Origin: an uncultured Christensenella sp.
Lineage (GTDB): Bacteria; Bacillota; Clostridia; Christensenellales; Borkfalkiaceae
Assembly: GCA_910585685.1 (NCBI GenBank)
Contig: CAJUEO010000001.1
Location: forward strand, 86,520 to 150,519
DNA length: 64,000 nucleotides
Reading direction: 5' to 3'
The translations under genes and the position numbers were made by a program. Below are positions 39,086 to 46,800 of the stretch, piece by piece. Below the pieces are notes generated by a model. It was not told the origin of the DNA and made no database searches. It saw nothing but the letters and a program-made list of their open reading frames with translations. Positions within the stretch are counted from its first letter, which is position 1; every line of letters starts with the position of its first letter.

Positions 39086-39634
39086 GACTTTTAATTTTTT
39101 ATCATCAAGTATAACTGCGCTGGACGAAGTAATTCCCTCAACTAAACCTACTTTTTGTATTTGAATAAAATCAATTATTTTTAGAGGTGCTGGTGACTTA
39201 ATATTTTTTACTACTAATTTAGTACGAGTTTCTAATGTAATGCTAAAAATATAAGTATCACGATAGTTAAACGTATATGTTTCACCTATTTTGTAAGTTT
39301 TCAGTTCATTGGTTGATGTTTGCTTGAGTATTTCAATTTCTTGTTGAAGCTTTTCAATTTCAGCTAAATTGCTGCTGTTTTCGCTCTTCAAACTTTCGAG
39401 CTGTTGCTGTAATCTCTCAATTTCTTCGGTGTAATCTTTGTCGCTCGGTGTAATTGACGAAATCTGGTCTTTCAAAGAATTATTTTCATTCTTCAAATTG
39501 TCTATTTCCTGTTGCAGCTTAGTAAAATCGTCCGAGTAATCTTTGCCCTCATTGCACGCGGTCATTGAAAAAACAGATACCGTACAGCAGGCAATCAAAG
39601 CGGCTGATAAAATTCTTTTAAACAATTTATTCAT
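38957..39634 (-). CDS. Coiled-coil lipoprotein with its own promoter, inserted in the tail module
   Basis: A 225-residue protein with a lipoprotein signal (MNKLFKRILSAALIACCTVS, then FSMTAC; acylated Cys about residue 27), a coiled coil of Leu/Glu/Lys heptads (residues ~35-110) and a beta-rich C-terminal domain (TYTFNYRDTYIFSITLETRT ... LPYAVFDLTSSV). It is read against all tail genes and has its own promoter at 39,698-39,670 and ribosome site (GAGG). Its DNA is more AT-rich than the flanking tail genes. Together these are marks of a moron, a gene added to a phage module and expressed independently. Such lipoproteins often act in superinfection exclusion, but no family is recognised here. Its 3' end is also present as a decayed second copy at 39,923-40,039. 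Confidence 0.8.
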   Translation of the reverse strand: MNKLFKRILSAALIACCTVSVFSMTACNEGKDYSDDFTKLQQEIDNLKNENNSLKDQISSITPSDKDYTEEIERLQQQLESLKSENSSNLAEIEKLQQEIEILKQTSTNELKTYKIGETYTFNYRDTYIFSITLETRTKLVVKNIKSPAPLKIIDFIQIQKVGLVEGITSSSAVILDDKKLKVGTEYVKDLIALSDTYDLKAYFGIPLSNNSVLPYAVFDLTSSV

Positions 39635-39669
39635 AAAAATAAACCTCGACCAAATTTTTAATTATTTAT

Positions 39670-39698
39670 ATTCTATTCCAAAATTATTTCAAAGTCAA
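39670..39698 (-). promoter_or_regulatory. Promoter of the lipoprotein gene
   Basis: On the minus strand TTGACT (39,698-39,693), a 17-base spacer and TAGAAT (39,675-39,670) stand about 35 bases before the ATG at 39,634. It would allow expression independent of the tail operon. Confidence 0.75.
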
Positions 39699-39736
39699 TA
39701 ATTAATAAAAATAATTGCGTTTAAAGCATATAAAAA

Positions 39737-39931
39737 GGCGTCACATTTGTGGACGCCGAATGGACGGGGGATTATAATTTGACGCTCGACAGCAACTTTT
39801 GTGCAAAAAGTCAGTATGACGAGGACGGTTTGGAAGAGGTGTATGAGTGTATTGCAAGCGAAATTAACTACGATACAAGGTTTAAGCAGAAAACTAAGGG
39901 AAGAGAGGTTGGTGAGATAGTTTCAGGCTGA
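39737..39931 (+). pseudogene. Duplicated C-terminal fragment of the Dit-like gene
   Basis: It codes VDAEWTGDYNLTLDSNFCAK and then SQYDEDGLEEVYECIASEIN up to the stop at 39,929-39,931, nearly identical to the end of the Dit-like gene at 38,780-38,960. There is no ribosome site and no N-terminal half. It starts exactly at the same GGCGTC/GACGCC inverted repeat as copy 1. It lies upstream of the fibre-like gene and is probably not translated. Confidence 0.7.
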
Positions 39932-40039
39932 AACGGTTAAGTCGAAGATAGCGTAAGGTAAAATACCGTCCTCTCCAAGGGGATAACCAAAAACATATTC
40001 TAACGCTTCATCTGATAAAGCTATTGTCTTATCTGACTT
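39923..40039 (-). pseudogene. Remnant of a second lipoprotein gene
   Basis: The minus-strand frame codes SDKTIALSDEALEYVFGYPL, then GEDGILPYAIFDLTVSA and a stop. It aligns with the C-terminus of the intact lipoprotein (DLIALSDTYDLKAYFGIPLS ... LPYAVFDLTSSV). Reading inward it meets a stop at once, and the rest of the gene is missing. It overlaps the 5' end of the next tail gene. Confidence 0.65.
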
Positions 40040-40980
40040 TTAACAATTTAAGCGAAACTTACGATTTATCTAAAACTGCCGGCTTCTTTCTGCCGTCGGG
40101 TATGGACAGGGGCGGCGTGGCAACAATTACGGCTGCAGCCTACACCAATGCGGACGGGGAGGAAACGGTAAAGTGGAAGCCGTTCCGTATTTCGGTTTTG
40201 GACGCGCCCGATATTTCCGACGAAAAGTTTTTAAATCCGCCCAATCTTCTGGGCGCGCTTCAAAATGATTTGCAAGCTCTCGACGAGGCGGTAATCAAAA
40301 AGACCGACGTCGAGTATATTCCGCAGACCTTCGAATATCAGTTCAGCGACGAGGGAGAGCGCGTTTTAAAAGTGTACGGTGTTTCGTTCGGTGACGGCAG
40401 CTTTAATGGGGTCAGTCTTGCTTCGAACGCCGTCGACGAGCATACAAACGGGGATATGACGCCCGGAATGCTTTCGCGCCTTAATAACGCGCTGCTCAAA
40501 AGCGATTTGAGCGACGGGGTTATTCAAAACGCCTATCTTGATATTCAAGAAAACGAAATTGCTTTGAAATTTTCCAAAAAGTATTACGACGGAAACACGT
40601 TTCAAGGCAACGATTTAAGCGTAAAAATTCCCGTCAGAATTTATCGGCACAGGGTGAAACTGAGCGGTCAAAACAGCTCGTTGCCAAACGCCTTTACGCT
40701 GGCGCTCAAAGACGTCTATACAAAGTCGGCTGAACCCATAACTACCGTTTCCGCTTTTGCCGCGGCGCTCGGGGTGACAAGCAACGCCGAGCTTGTGCCC
40801 GTATCGGGTTGTGCGGAAAACGGCACGGGGCACACCGTGCTGTGTACCGAAGCCTGGGTGGGGCCGTCAAGCATAACCTTGCACGGAATGTATTTCGGCT
40901 ATTCCTCGGGCAACGGAATTATAGAAAGGGTCGTCACAACGGTCACAAGCGTTTCCGACGTAGTTACCTTAGTGGAGTAA
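40024..40980 (+). CDS. Tail fibre/baseplate-like protein, 5' end possibly damaged
   Basis: A 318-residue reading frame from TTG 40,024; the first in-frame ATG is at 40,102. Neither start has a ribosome site, and the 5' end lies inside the duplicated region, so the true N-terminus may have been lost. The visible protein has a polar N-terminus (GMDRGGVATITAAAYTNADG), a middle (DEHTNGDMTPGMLSRLNNAL) that resembles linker segments of baseplate or fibre proteins of Clostridia phages, and a beta-rich C-terminal domain (VRIYRHRVKLSGQNSS ... VTSVSDVVTLVE). I recognise no enzyme. A tail-associated lysin (Tal), which usually stands between Dit and fibre genes, is absent. Confidence 0.55.
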   Translation: MSYLTFNNLSETYDLSKTAGFFLPSGMDRGGVATITAAAYTNADGEETVKWKPFRISVLDAPDISDEKFLNPPNLLGALQNDLQALDEAVIKKTDVEYIPQTFEYQFSDEGERVLKVYGVSFGDGSFNGVSLASNAVDEHTNGDMTPGMLSRLNNALLKSDLSDGVIQNAYLDIQENEIALKFSKKYYDGNTFQGNDLSVKIPVRIYRHRVKLSGQNSSLPNAFTLALKDVYTKSAEPITTVSAFAAALGVTSNAELVPVSGCAENGTGHTVLCTEAWVGPSSITLHGMYFGYSSGNGIIERVVTTVTSVSDVVTLVE

Positions 40981-40992
40981 TCGGGGGCGGCA

Positions 40993-41439
40993 ATGGCATT
41001 AAAATTTTACAACAACACTTTGTCCGAAAACGACAACGTTAAGATGTATAAAGATACTTCCGCGGTCAAAATGTACGGCAGCACGGTGTGGAGCAAAAAG
41101 GCTGAGGTTTGGGAAACTTTGTTTACGGGGCCTGCCGAGTTCTCCGAATTGGGCAGCTTGAATATTTCGGGGATAAGTTCGAACGACGTGGTAGATATTA
41201 CCGCGGATATAACCTTTTGCGAGTATAAAGAGGATTGCGAGCCTATCTTCGAAAATGTTACTATAACCAGAAAACTGCTTCCGACAATAGTAGGGTTCGA
41301 CGATTCTAACCTTTCGTTTTCGTTGGGCGTCGGACAAATTTTGTTTGACTTCAACTATATGTACTTCGAATTAAAGGGAGTTTATACGGTTATAGGGCCG
41401 TACAAATTAGTCATACGGGAGGTGCGAAAAAGAAAATGA
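40993..41439 (+). CDS. Small beta-rich tail-module protein
   Basis: A 148-residue protein starting MALKFYNNTLSENDNVKMYK. It is rich in alternating hydrophobic and polar residues (VYTVIGPYKLVIREVRKRK at the end) as expected for a beta-sandwich head or accessory fibre. It follows the fibre-like gene after 12 bases. The ATGA at its end overlaps the start of the glycosyltransferase gene, so the two are probably coupled in translation. The function is unknown; by position it could be the distal receptor-binding piece or a baseplate cap. Confidence 0.6.
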   Translation: MALKFYNNTLSENDNVKMYKDTSAVKMYGSTVWSKKAEVWETLFTGPAEFSELGSLNISGISSNDVVDITADITFCEYKEDCEPIFENVTITRKLLPTIVGFDDSNLSFSLGVGQILFDFNYMYFELKGVYTVIGPYKLVIREVRKRK

Positions 41440-42137
41440 TAATTTCAATAATAGTTCCCGTACATAATCTCGAAAATCAAATTACGGCTTGCCTCGACAG
41501 CATTTACAGCCAAACTTTCGACAAAAGCAACTTTGAAGTTTTGCTTATTCTCGATAGCGTCACCGACAACTCCGAAAGCGTAATTAAACAGTGGCACGCA
41601 ACCCGTTCCGATTTAAATTTGCGCCTTTTGCACACGGACTGTCACAGCCCCGGCGGCGCGCGAAACGTGGGGCTTGACAATGCTTCGGGGCAGTATATCG
41701 CGTTTGTCGACGGGGACGACTATCTGTTAAACGACGGTGCGCTCAATCTTTTATACAACGCGGTTCAGGGGCACAACGCGGTCAGGGTTATGACGCACGG
41801 CGTAAACGACGCTCGGGGCAATTTTTCGCAGAGAATTACGTTATGGCTGCATTTTTTCTCGAAACGGTTGATAGGGGATACGAGGTTTCGCGAAGAGCTT
41901 ATAATAAACGAGGACTTCGATTTCACCAAAAGAATAAGAAGCAAGCCCGAATATGACGAAGCTCGGCTGAATACTCCGCTGTATTTCTATAACTACGATT
42001 TTAAGCGAATGACGGACAGGATAAGCCGCGTTCTGCAAATTTCACGCGAAAGAAAAAAGCAGGGGCTCTCTTCCGTTTACGTCGAAGATGAATTTTATCC
42101 CGAGCGGTTGAACGAAGTCAAAAAAAGGTTTTTGTAA
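41436..42137 (+). CDS. Family 2 (GT-A fold) glycosyltransferase in the tail module
   Basis: A 233-residue protein with the GT2 N-terminus MIISIIVPVHNLENQITACL, the nucleotide-binding region SPGGARNVGLDNASGQYIAF and the metal-binding DGDDY (residues ~90-94). Such enzymes use nucleotide-sugars in the cytoplasm. The C-terminal acceptor part is short, and no membrane segment is visible. It overlaps the upstream tail gene by four bases and precedes a radical SAM gene by five. Glycosyltransferases are not part of ordinary tail modules, so modification of a tail or fibre protein, or of the host surface, is the inference. It could also be a passenger gene. Confidence 0.8.
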   Translation: MIISIIVPVHNLENQITACLDSIYSQTFDKSNFEVLLILDSVTDNSESVIKQWHATRSDLNLRLLHTDCHSPGGARNVGLDNASGQYIAFVDGDDYLLNDGALNLLYNAVQGHNAVRVMTHGVNDARGNFSQRITLWLHFFSKRLIGDTRFREELIINEDFDFTKRIRSKPEYDEARLNTPLYFYNYDFKRMTDRISRVLQISRERKKQGLSSVYVEDEFYPERLNEVKKRFL

Positions 42138-42142
42138 ATCGT

Positions 42143-42979
42143 ATGGGCTACAATCTTACAAACCGATATAATTTTGACTGTAAGCGCATTCAAAACGACG
42201 ACTCGTATCATATCGAATACTGCATAACCGATATTTGCGACAGAAACTGCGCCGCTTGCTCGCACCTTGCGCCTTTGGCTGTATATCCAAACTTTGTCGG
42301 GTGCGATAAGTTCGAAAGGGATATAAAAATTTTAAATAAAATTCTCCCCGACATTCATACTTTTTGGCTTACGGGCGGCGAACCCGCTCTGCATCCGCAA
42401 TTTTTGAATTTGCTGGATATTTCAAGGCGCACTTTTCAAACTTGCTACGTTGGGATATATTCCAACGGAAATTGCTTAAAAAAATACCAAAACGACGAAA
42501 ATTTTTGGGAATTTATAAGGGAAAACGGCATTGTCTGGGCAATTACCAATTACGATTGCGGCAAAGAATATTTTGAAAATTTATTCGGTATGCACGGCTG
42601 TCTGAACAACCTTACATATGTGCATAGCGGAAAACACTTTTTTAACTTGACAAACTATTCCCGAAATCAACCCGTTTCGGTCGAAAAATACGAAAAATGC
42701 GGCTGGGAGCGCAGCAAGCTAAATATCCGCAACGGAAAAATTTTCAACTGCCCCTCGGCGGAATTTGTTGACCTGTTCAACAACTATTTCGACAAAGATA
42801 TAAAGCTTTGCGCAAGCGACTATCTGGAAATAGACGAACAGCTTACAAAAAGCAGGGTGGACAACTTTAAAGGGCCCGTTCCGTTCTGCGAAAATTGCGA
42901 CCTGACTCAAAGGTATAAAAAATTTTTTAAAAACTATAAAAGCAAAAAAGAAATAAGCGAGTGGTCAACTTTTGACTGA
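42143..42979 (+). CDS. Radical SAM protein linked to the glycosyltransferase
   Basis: A 278-residue protein with the 4Fe-4S motif CxxxCxxC in CITDICDRNCAACSHLAPLA (cysteines in CDRNCAAC, residues ~32-39) and the SAM-binding TGGEPALHP (~72-80). A Cys-poor middle follows, then extra cysteines near the C-terminus (CGWERS, CPSAEF, CENC) that could bind a second cluster. The CxxxCxxCSHLAPLA pattern is like radical SAM proteins found in cell-surface glycan loci. Only a weak ribosome site is seen, and the gene starts five bases after the glycosyltransferase stop, so coupling is likely. Substrate unknown; the pair may jointly modify a tail protein or glycan. Confidence 0.8.
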   Translation: MGYNLTNRYNFDCKRIQNDDSYHIEYCITDICDRNCAACSHLAPLAVYPNFVGCDKFERDIKILNKILPDIHTFWLTGGEPALHPQFLNLLDISRRTFQTCYVGIYSNGNCLKKYQNDENFWEFIRENGIVWAITNYDCGKEYFENLFGMHGCLNNLTYVHSGKHFFNLTNYSRNQPVSVEKYEKCGWERSKLNIRNGKIFNCPSAEFVDLFNNYFDKDIKLCASDYLEIDEQLTKSRVDNFKGPVPFCENCDLTQRYKKFFKNYKSKKEISEWSTFD

Positions 42980-42992
42980 GGAGATAAATTAA

Positions 42993-43334
42993 ATGGAAAA
43001 TTTAAACATAATTATTTCAATGGCAGGTACCGCGCTGGGCTTGCTTGTCACTACAATAACTTTTTTAAGCAAGTTTATAAAAAGCGCAAAAGCAAAAAAA
43101 ATTACCGAAAACCTTGCTTCCATTGGCAGTATTATTTTGCCGTATATCGAAGAAGCCGAAACTTTTCTGCATTTTTCGGGTGAGGAAAAAAAGCAATTTG
43201 TTATGACAAAGGCAAATCAATACGCCATAGAAAACGGCATAAAGTTCGATTCGATTGCCGTAAGCGCGAAAATCGAAGAGCTTGTAAGCCTTACAAAAAA
43301 GGTAAACACAAACAATAGTAGTAAATTTATTTAA
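42993..43334 (+). CDS. LLH-type phage holin
   Basis: A 113-residue protein with one N-terminal membrane segment (IIISMAGTALGLLVTTITFL, residues ~5-24), a basic stretch (KSAKAKK) and a helical C-terminal domain with EEKKQFVMTKANQYAIENGI. This layout fits the LLH family of phage holins. The ribosome site GAGGAG precedes the ATG. It is the last gene of the tail module, a normal place for a holin, but no endolysin accompanies it. It might release tail particles or serve another export role. Confidence 0.6.
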   Translation: MENLNIIISMAGTALGLLVTTITFLSKFIKSAKAKKITENLASIGSIILPYIEEAETFLHFSGEEKKQFVMTKANQYAIENGIKFDSIAVSAKIEELVSLTKKVNTNNSSKFI

Positions 43335-43338
43335 AAAT

Positions 43339-43369
43339 GCGCCGTTTGACTTTCAAAGTCAAACGGCGC
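43339..43369 (+). terminator. Perfect 15-bp hairpin ending the tail module
   Basis: GCGCCGTTTGACTTT (43,339-43,353) and AAAGTCAAACGGCGC (43,355-43,369) form a perfect inverted repeat. No T run follows; the next promoter begins two bases later. It probably stops or stabilises the upstream transcript. Confidence 0.65.
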
Positions 43370-43370
43370 C

Positions 43371-43399
43371 TTGACAAATTTGACAAATTATGGTAAACT
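43371..43399 (+). promoter_or_regulatory. Promoter of the leader peptide / Hint-protein operon
   Basis: TTGACA at 43,371-43,376 and TAAACT at 43,394-43,399 are spaced by 17 bases. A second TTGACA lies at 43,380-43,385. It directly follows the hairpin that ends the tail module. Confidence 0.7.
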
Positions 43400-43435
43400 T
43401 TAAATATAGTTTTTTGTAAGATTTATATAATAATT

Positions 43436-43452
43436 TTGGAGGTGTACTCCAA
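43436..43452 (+). promoter_or_regulatory. Hairpin enclosing the leader-peptide ribosome site
   Basis: TTGGAG (43,436-43,441), GTGTA loop, CTCCAA (43,447-43,452). The stem contains the Shine-Dalgarno GGAGG and touches the ATG at 43,452, so the fold would hide the ribosome site. Confidence 0.6.
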
Positions 43453-43472
43453 TGGGTATTTTAAAAATTTAG
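43452..43472 (+). CDS. Six-residue leader peptide MGILKI
   Basis: ATG GGT ATT TTA AAA ATT TAG, with TTTTGGAGG upstream at good spacing. Its stop codon touches the first base of the attenuator hairpin. A stalled or terminating ribosome here would cover the hairpin's 5' arm, which is the classic arrangement of translation-dependent attenuation. It contains two Ile codons and one Leu; no run of one amino acid is present. The role is inferred from layout. Confidence 0.5.
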   Translation: MGILKI

Positions 43473-43507
43473 CGCAAATGAAGCATAGTGTTTCTTTGCG
43501 CTTTTTT
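43472..43507 (+). terminator. Attenuator-like terminator between leader peptide and operon
   Basis: GCGCAAA (43,472-43,478) pairs with TTTGCGC (43,495-43,501), followed by six T (43,502-43,507). It lies before the first structural gene of its operon, so it must be read through for expression. Confidence 0.75.
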
Positions 43508-43532
43508 ATTTAAAAATTAGAAGGAGAGCAAA

Positions 43533-43874
43533 ATGAAAAAGAATAAAAAATTATCAGAAGAACATAAATCTAATAGGATATTTCTCCATTTTATCCCTAT
43601 TTTTTCGGTTGCGGCAATAATAATGGGTACAATTGAAGCTATCAAATATTCAGAAAAATGGTTAGGCGGCTTGATGATGATAGGTGGAGGTATTCTTTTC
43701 ATAATTGTATATGTTATTGTTTTGTCTTTTACAAATTATTATATAAAAAAATTAGAAAAAGAAGAGAAGCAGGAGGAAGAAAAGAAAAAAGAACTTGAAA
43801 ATGAATTAAATCAAAAGAACGAAAGAATAAAAGAATTGGAAGAAGCTTTGAAAAAAGAAAATGACGAGGAATAA
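43533..43874 (+). CDS. Two-TM protein with cytoplasmic coiled coil
   Basis: A 113-residue protein with membrane segments at about residues 17-37 (FLHFIPIFSVAAIIMGTIEA) and 46-68 (GGLMMIGGGILFIIVYVIVL) and a highly charged coiled coil of Glu/Lys heptads from residue 75 to the end. The ribosome site AGAAGGAGAG precedes the ATG. It is the first gene after the attenuator, and the signal-peptide-bearing Hint protein follows after 19 bases. The DNA is visibly AT-rich compared with most of the window. No family is recognised. It may help export or anchor its neighbour, which is inference from position. Confidence 0.65.
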   Translation: MKKNKKLSEEHKSNRIFLHFIPIFSVAAIIMGTIEAIKYSEKWLGGLMMIGGGILFIIVYVIVLSFTNYYIKKLEKEEKQEEEKKKELENELNQKNERIKELEEALKKENDEE

Positions 43875-43893
43875 AAAGTTTGTGAGGAGTTTT

Positions 43894-46800
43894 ATGAAAA
43901 TTACATATAATAAAAATAAACTTATAGTTTTAATTGTTATTTTAGCGGCAATATTTTTGCTTAATTTTTTAATTGATATAAAGGTTTCGTTTGCTGAAAC
44001 TAGTACAATGTCTACTAGTGTAGCAGGATATGTAGATTTAAATTCAGATAATATTACGGGAACAATTTTTGGAATAAGAGATTATCCCGATAATTTGCAT
44101 GCAACTAAAGCTGCTATTAAGAGAAAAGATGGTGAAGGGCTTATGGGGTTATATGATTTAAATGAAGATGACCCTATTGTAAACATTGTTCCCAAGAACC
44201 ATTTTTTTAAAGAGGGCTACATAATAGATATAGGCGATGAATACGGCTATTACATAAATACAACTCAGAATTCGAGAGGAAACTATTTATCTACGGTGTT
44301 GGTATTTGATGTAACGACGATTACAGATTTGATAGGTTATAATGACCAAGTGATAGTAGAGGTAAGTCCTATATTTCAGTATAAATTTGCAGGATTAACG
44401 AATGCATCTTCGTATGAACTGTTTGACGGAATGTCATTTTCTTATGGTACTTTGATTCAACCGTGCGTCGTTGCATATCCTTCGGGCTTATTACCTCTTA
44501 AATATGAAATGGTGGAAGAATATTATATTAAAGACGTATCATTTGGTGCGTCGCTATATAATGAGCAAGCATTAAATTATGGAGATGCGGAATATAACCC
44601 ATATGACGACTACGGTTCATATTTTACGGGTTTTGATTATAGTTATAAAGGTAAATATCGTGAATATGGAGAATTTGATAGCGACGAAATTGTATGGAAT
44701 CATACTGATATGTTTCTTGCAATTTTAGGATATTGTGAAAAAGTACCAGTGATAGGAAAGTATATTCAGGGTATAGGTATTATATATGATATTGTATCCA
44801 CTGGTAAAGGGTGGTGTGATTATTATGCTATGAAGGACAATGCTTTAGAAGGACAAGTCGTGATTGGCGAAAAGAAAATAACAGCTACTAGCCTATATCA
44901 GAACAGGGATGACCAACTTGAGTATTACAGGGATGATGCCGGAAATCCAGTGTTGACTAAAACGGCAATGATAATTACCGACACATATACAGAACAAAGC
45001 ATGTGGTACGGCGTTGGCGATAATGTAACTGCTTACTTTAGTGTTGGGCATTCGGCGTTAAATAACAGAACTCCGAATTTCACTCGATTTTCAAATCAAT
45101 TAGCATTACAGATTGTAAGTAGCGAAAACGAACAAACCGTTGCCGCAGGAAGTACGGTTATTCACGATTCTTTGAGAAATCCTGAAATTAGAGAATTGAA
45201 GTCTTTAAATTCAAATAGCGTTTATATGCTTCCAGAAGGGGAAGATCATTTTGTATTCAATGACCTGAATTATGAGAGTGATTACAAGGTACATATAAAT
45301 TTGTCAGATAATGCGATGGTTAATGTAAATGGTGAAAGTAAATATGGAAAAGATTTATTGTTTACTGTAAATGCCTTAGCTAAAGACAATATTGAAATTA
45401 ATTTAAGCGGAAATGAGGTAGGGCTTAAAGGCAGTATAAATATATCACCAAATGAAACTACGACCATAAAATCAATTTCGGCTAACGGAAAGTATATTAT
45501 TAAAACTAATTTAAGTGGTATTAAAAATCTACAAACGAATAACTCGAATTTGATAATCGAAAACATTTTAACATATGAAAACAATAAATACGTTACATAT
45601 GAAAGTTTCGTAAAATTCAACGAGGGGTCGACAGTAGCTTATCCATTTATTGGCGGACAAGATTACTATATTGTTATTCGAAACAAAAGTTCGGAAATTA
45701 TCAATAATTCGAGAATTCAGATAAGTAACATTCAGAACTTAGTTCCAGAACGAAAAGTAACGGTTTCTATAAATGACAAAGCAATGTCTTTCGTTAATTC
45801 TTATAATACAGATATGAGCTATCAACTTATATTGCCGCAAAAAGAGGGGGTCAATGCGGTAACTATTTATAATAAAAATGGCACATCTATTTCTTATGCT
45901 ACAGTTTTGGCAAACGGAAATATTAAATGTTCATTTGCATTATCTGCTGGCGAAGAGTGTTATTTATTCTTTTCTTTAAGCACGAGCGTTTCGTTTTCTG
46001 TGCAAGTTGATGAAAAGTACGTTAAATGGGAGATAAACGGTAATATATATAATTTGAATTATAATATTGCCTTGCCGAGAGGAGGAGAACATACAGTAGG
46101 TCTTTATTACTACAAAGACGGATACCGCAATAAGATAACAACCTCTTATAATATAGACAACAGGTCAGAATACTTTACTATTGCTAACGATGTGTTGAAA
46201 ATTACTTATAATGTGCCTTATTCTTATGTTATTACAATAGTTCCTATTAATTATCCCGATGCGACTTTAAGAATAACGCCGACAGAGGGGCGAGAGGATA
46301 TTAAACATACAATAATATTTGATAAGACCGGAGGTAGTGGTGGAAGTAATAGCGTTACAGCGCAATATAATCGTGATATGCCGAGTGCGTCAAAACCGTC
46401 AAGAACGGGATATACTTTTGGTGGATATTATTCAAGTAAGGATGGTTACGGTATAAAATATTATGATTCAAATATGTTGAGCGTAAAAAAATGGGATAAA
46501 GATGACGGGGCAACGCTTTATGCTTATTGGATAAAGAATACATATACAGTGACCTTTAATAAGAACAATGGTAGCGGTGGGACAACAAGTATTTCTGTTC
46601 GTTACAATGAAAAAATGCCTGACATTACTATACCTACTCGTCAAAATTATAAATTTATTGGTTACTTTACTGCAACGTCTGGAGGAGTACAGTACTACGG
46701 CAGTTTAGGTAATTCTTTGCGAGATTGTGATTTTTCAAATAACAGGACATTGTACGCTAGGTGGGAATTGCAAAGTTGGCTTGTTAAGGTTATAGTATCT

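Larger units (their letters stand above)
39737..40045 (+). repeat. Direct duplication, copy 2
   Basis: Second, diverged copy of 38,769-39,085. After the Dit-like stop it continues into sequence matching, on the minus strand, the last ~38 codons of the lipoprotein gene (LPYAIFDLTVSA against LPYAVFDLTSSV). Similarity fades near the start of the fibre-like gene. Confidence 0.7.
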
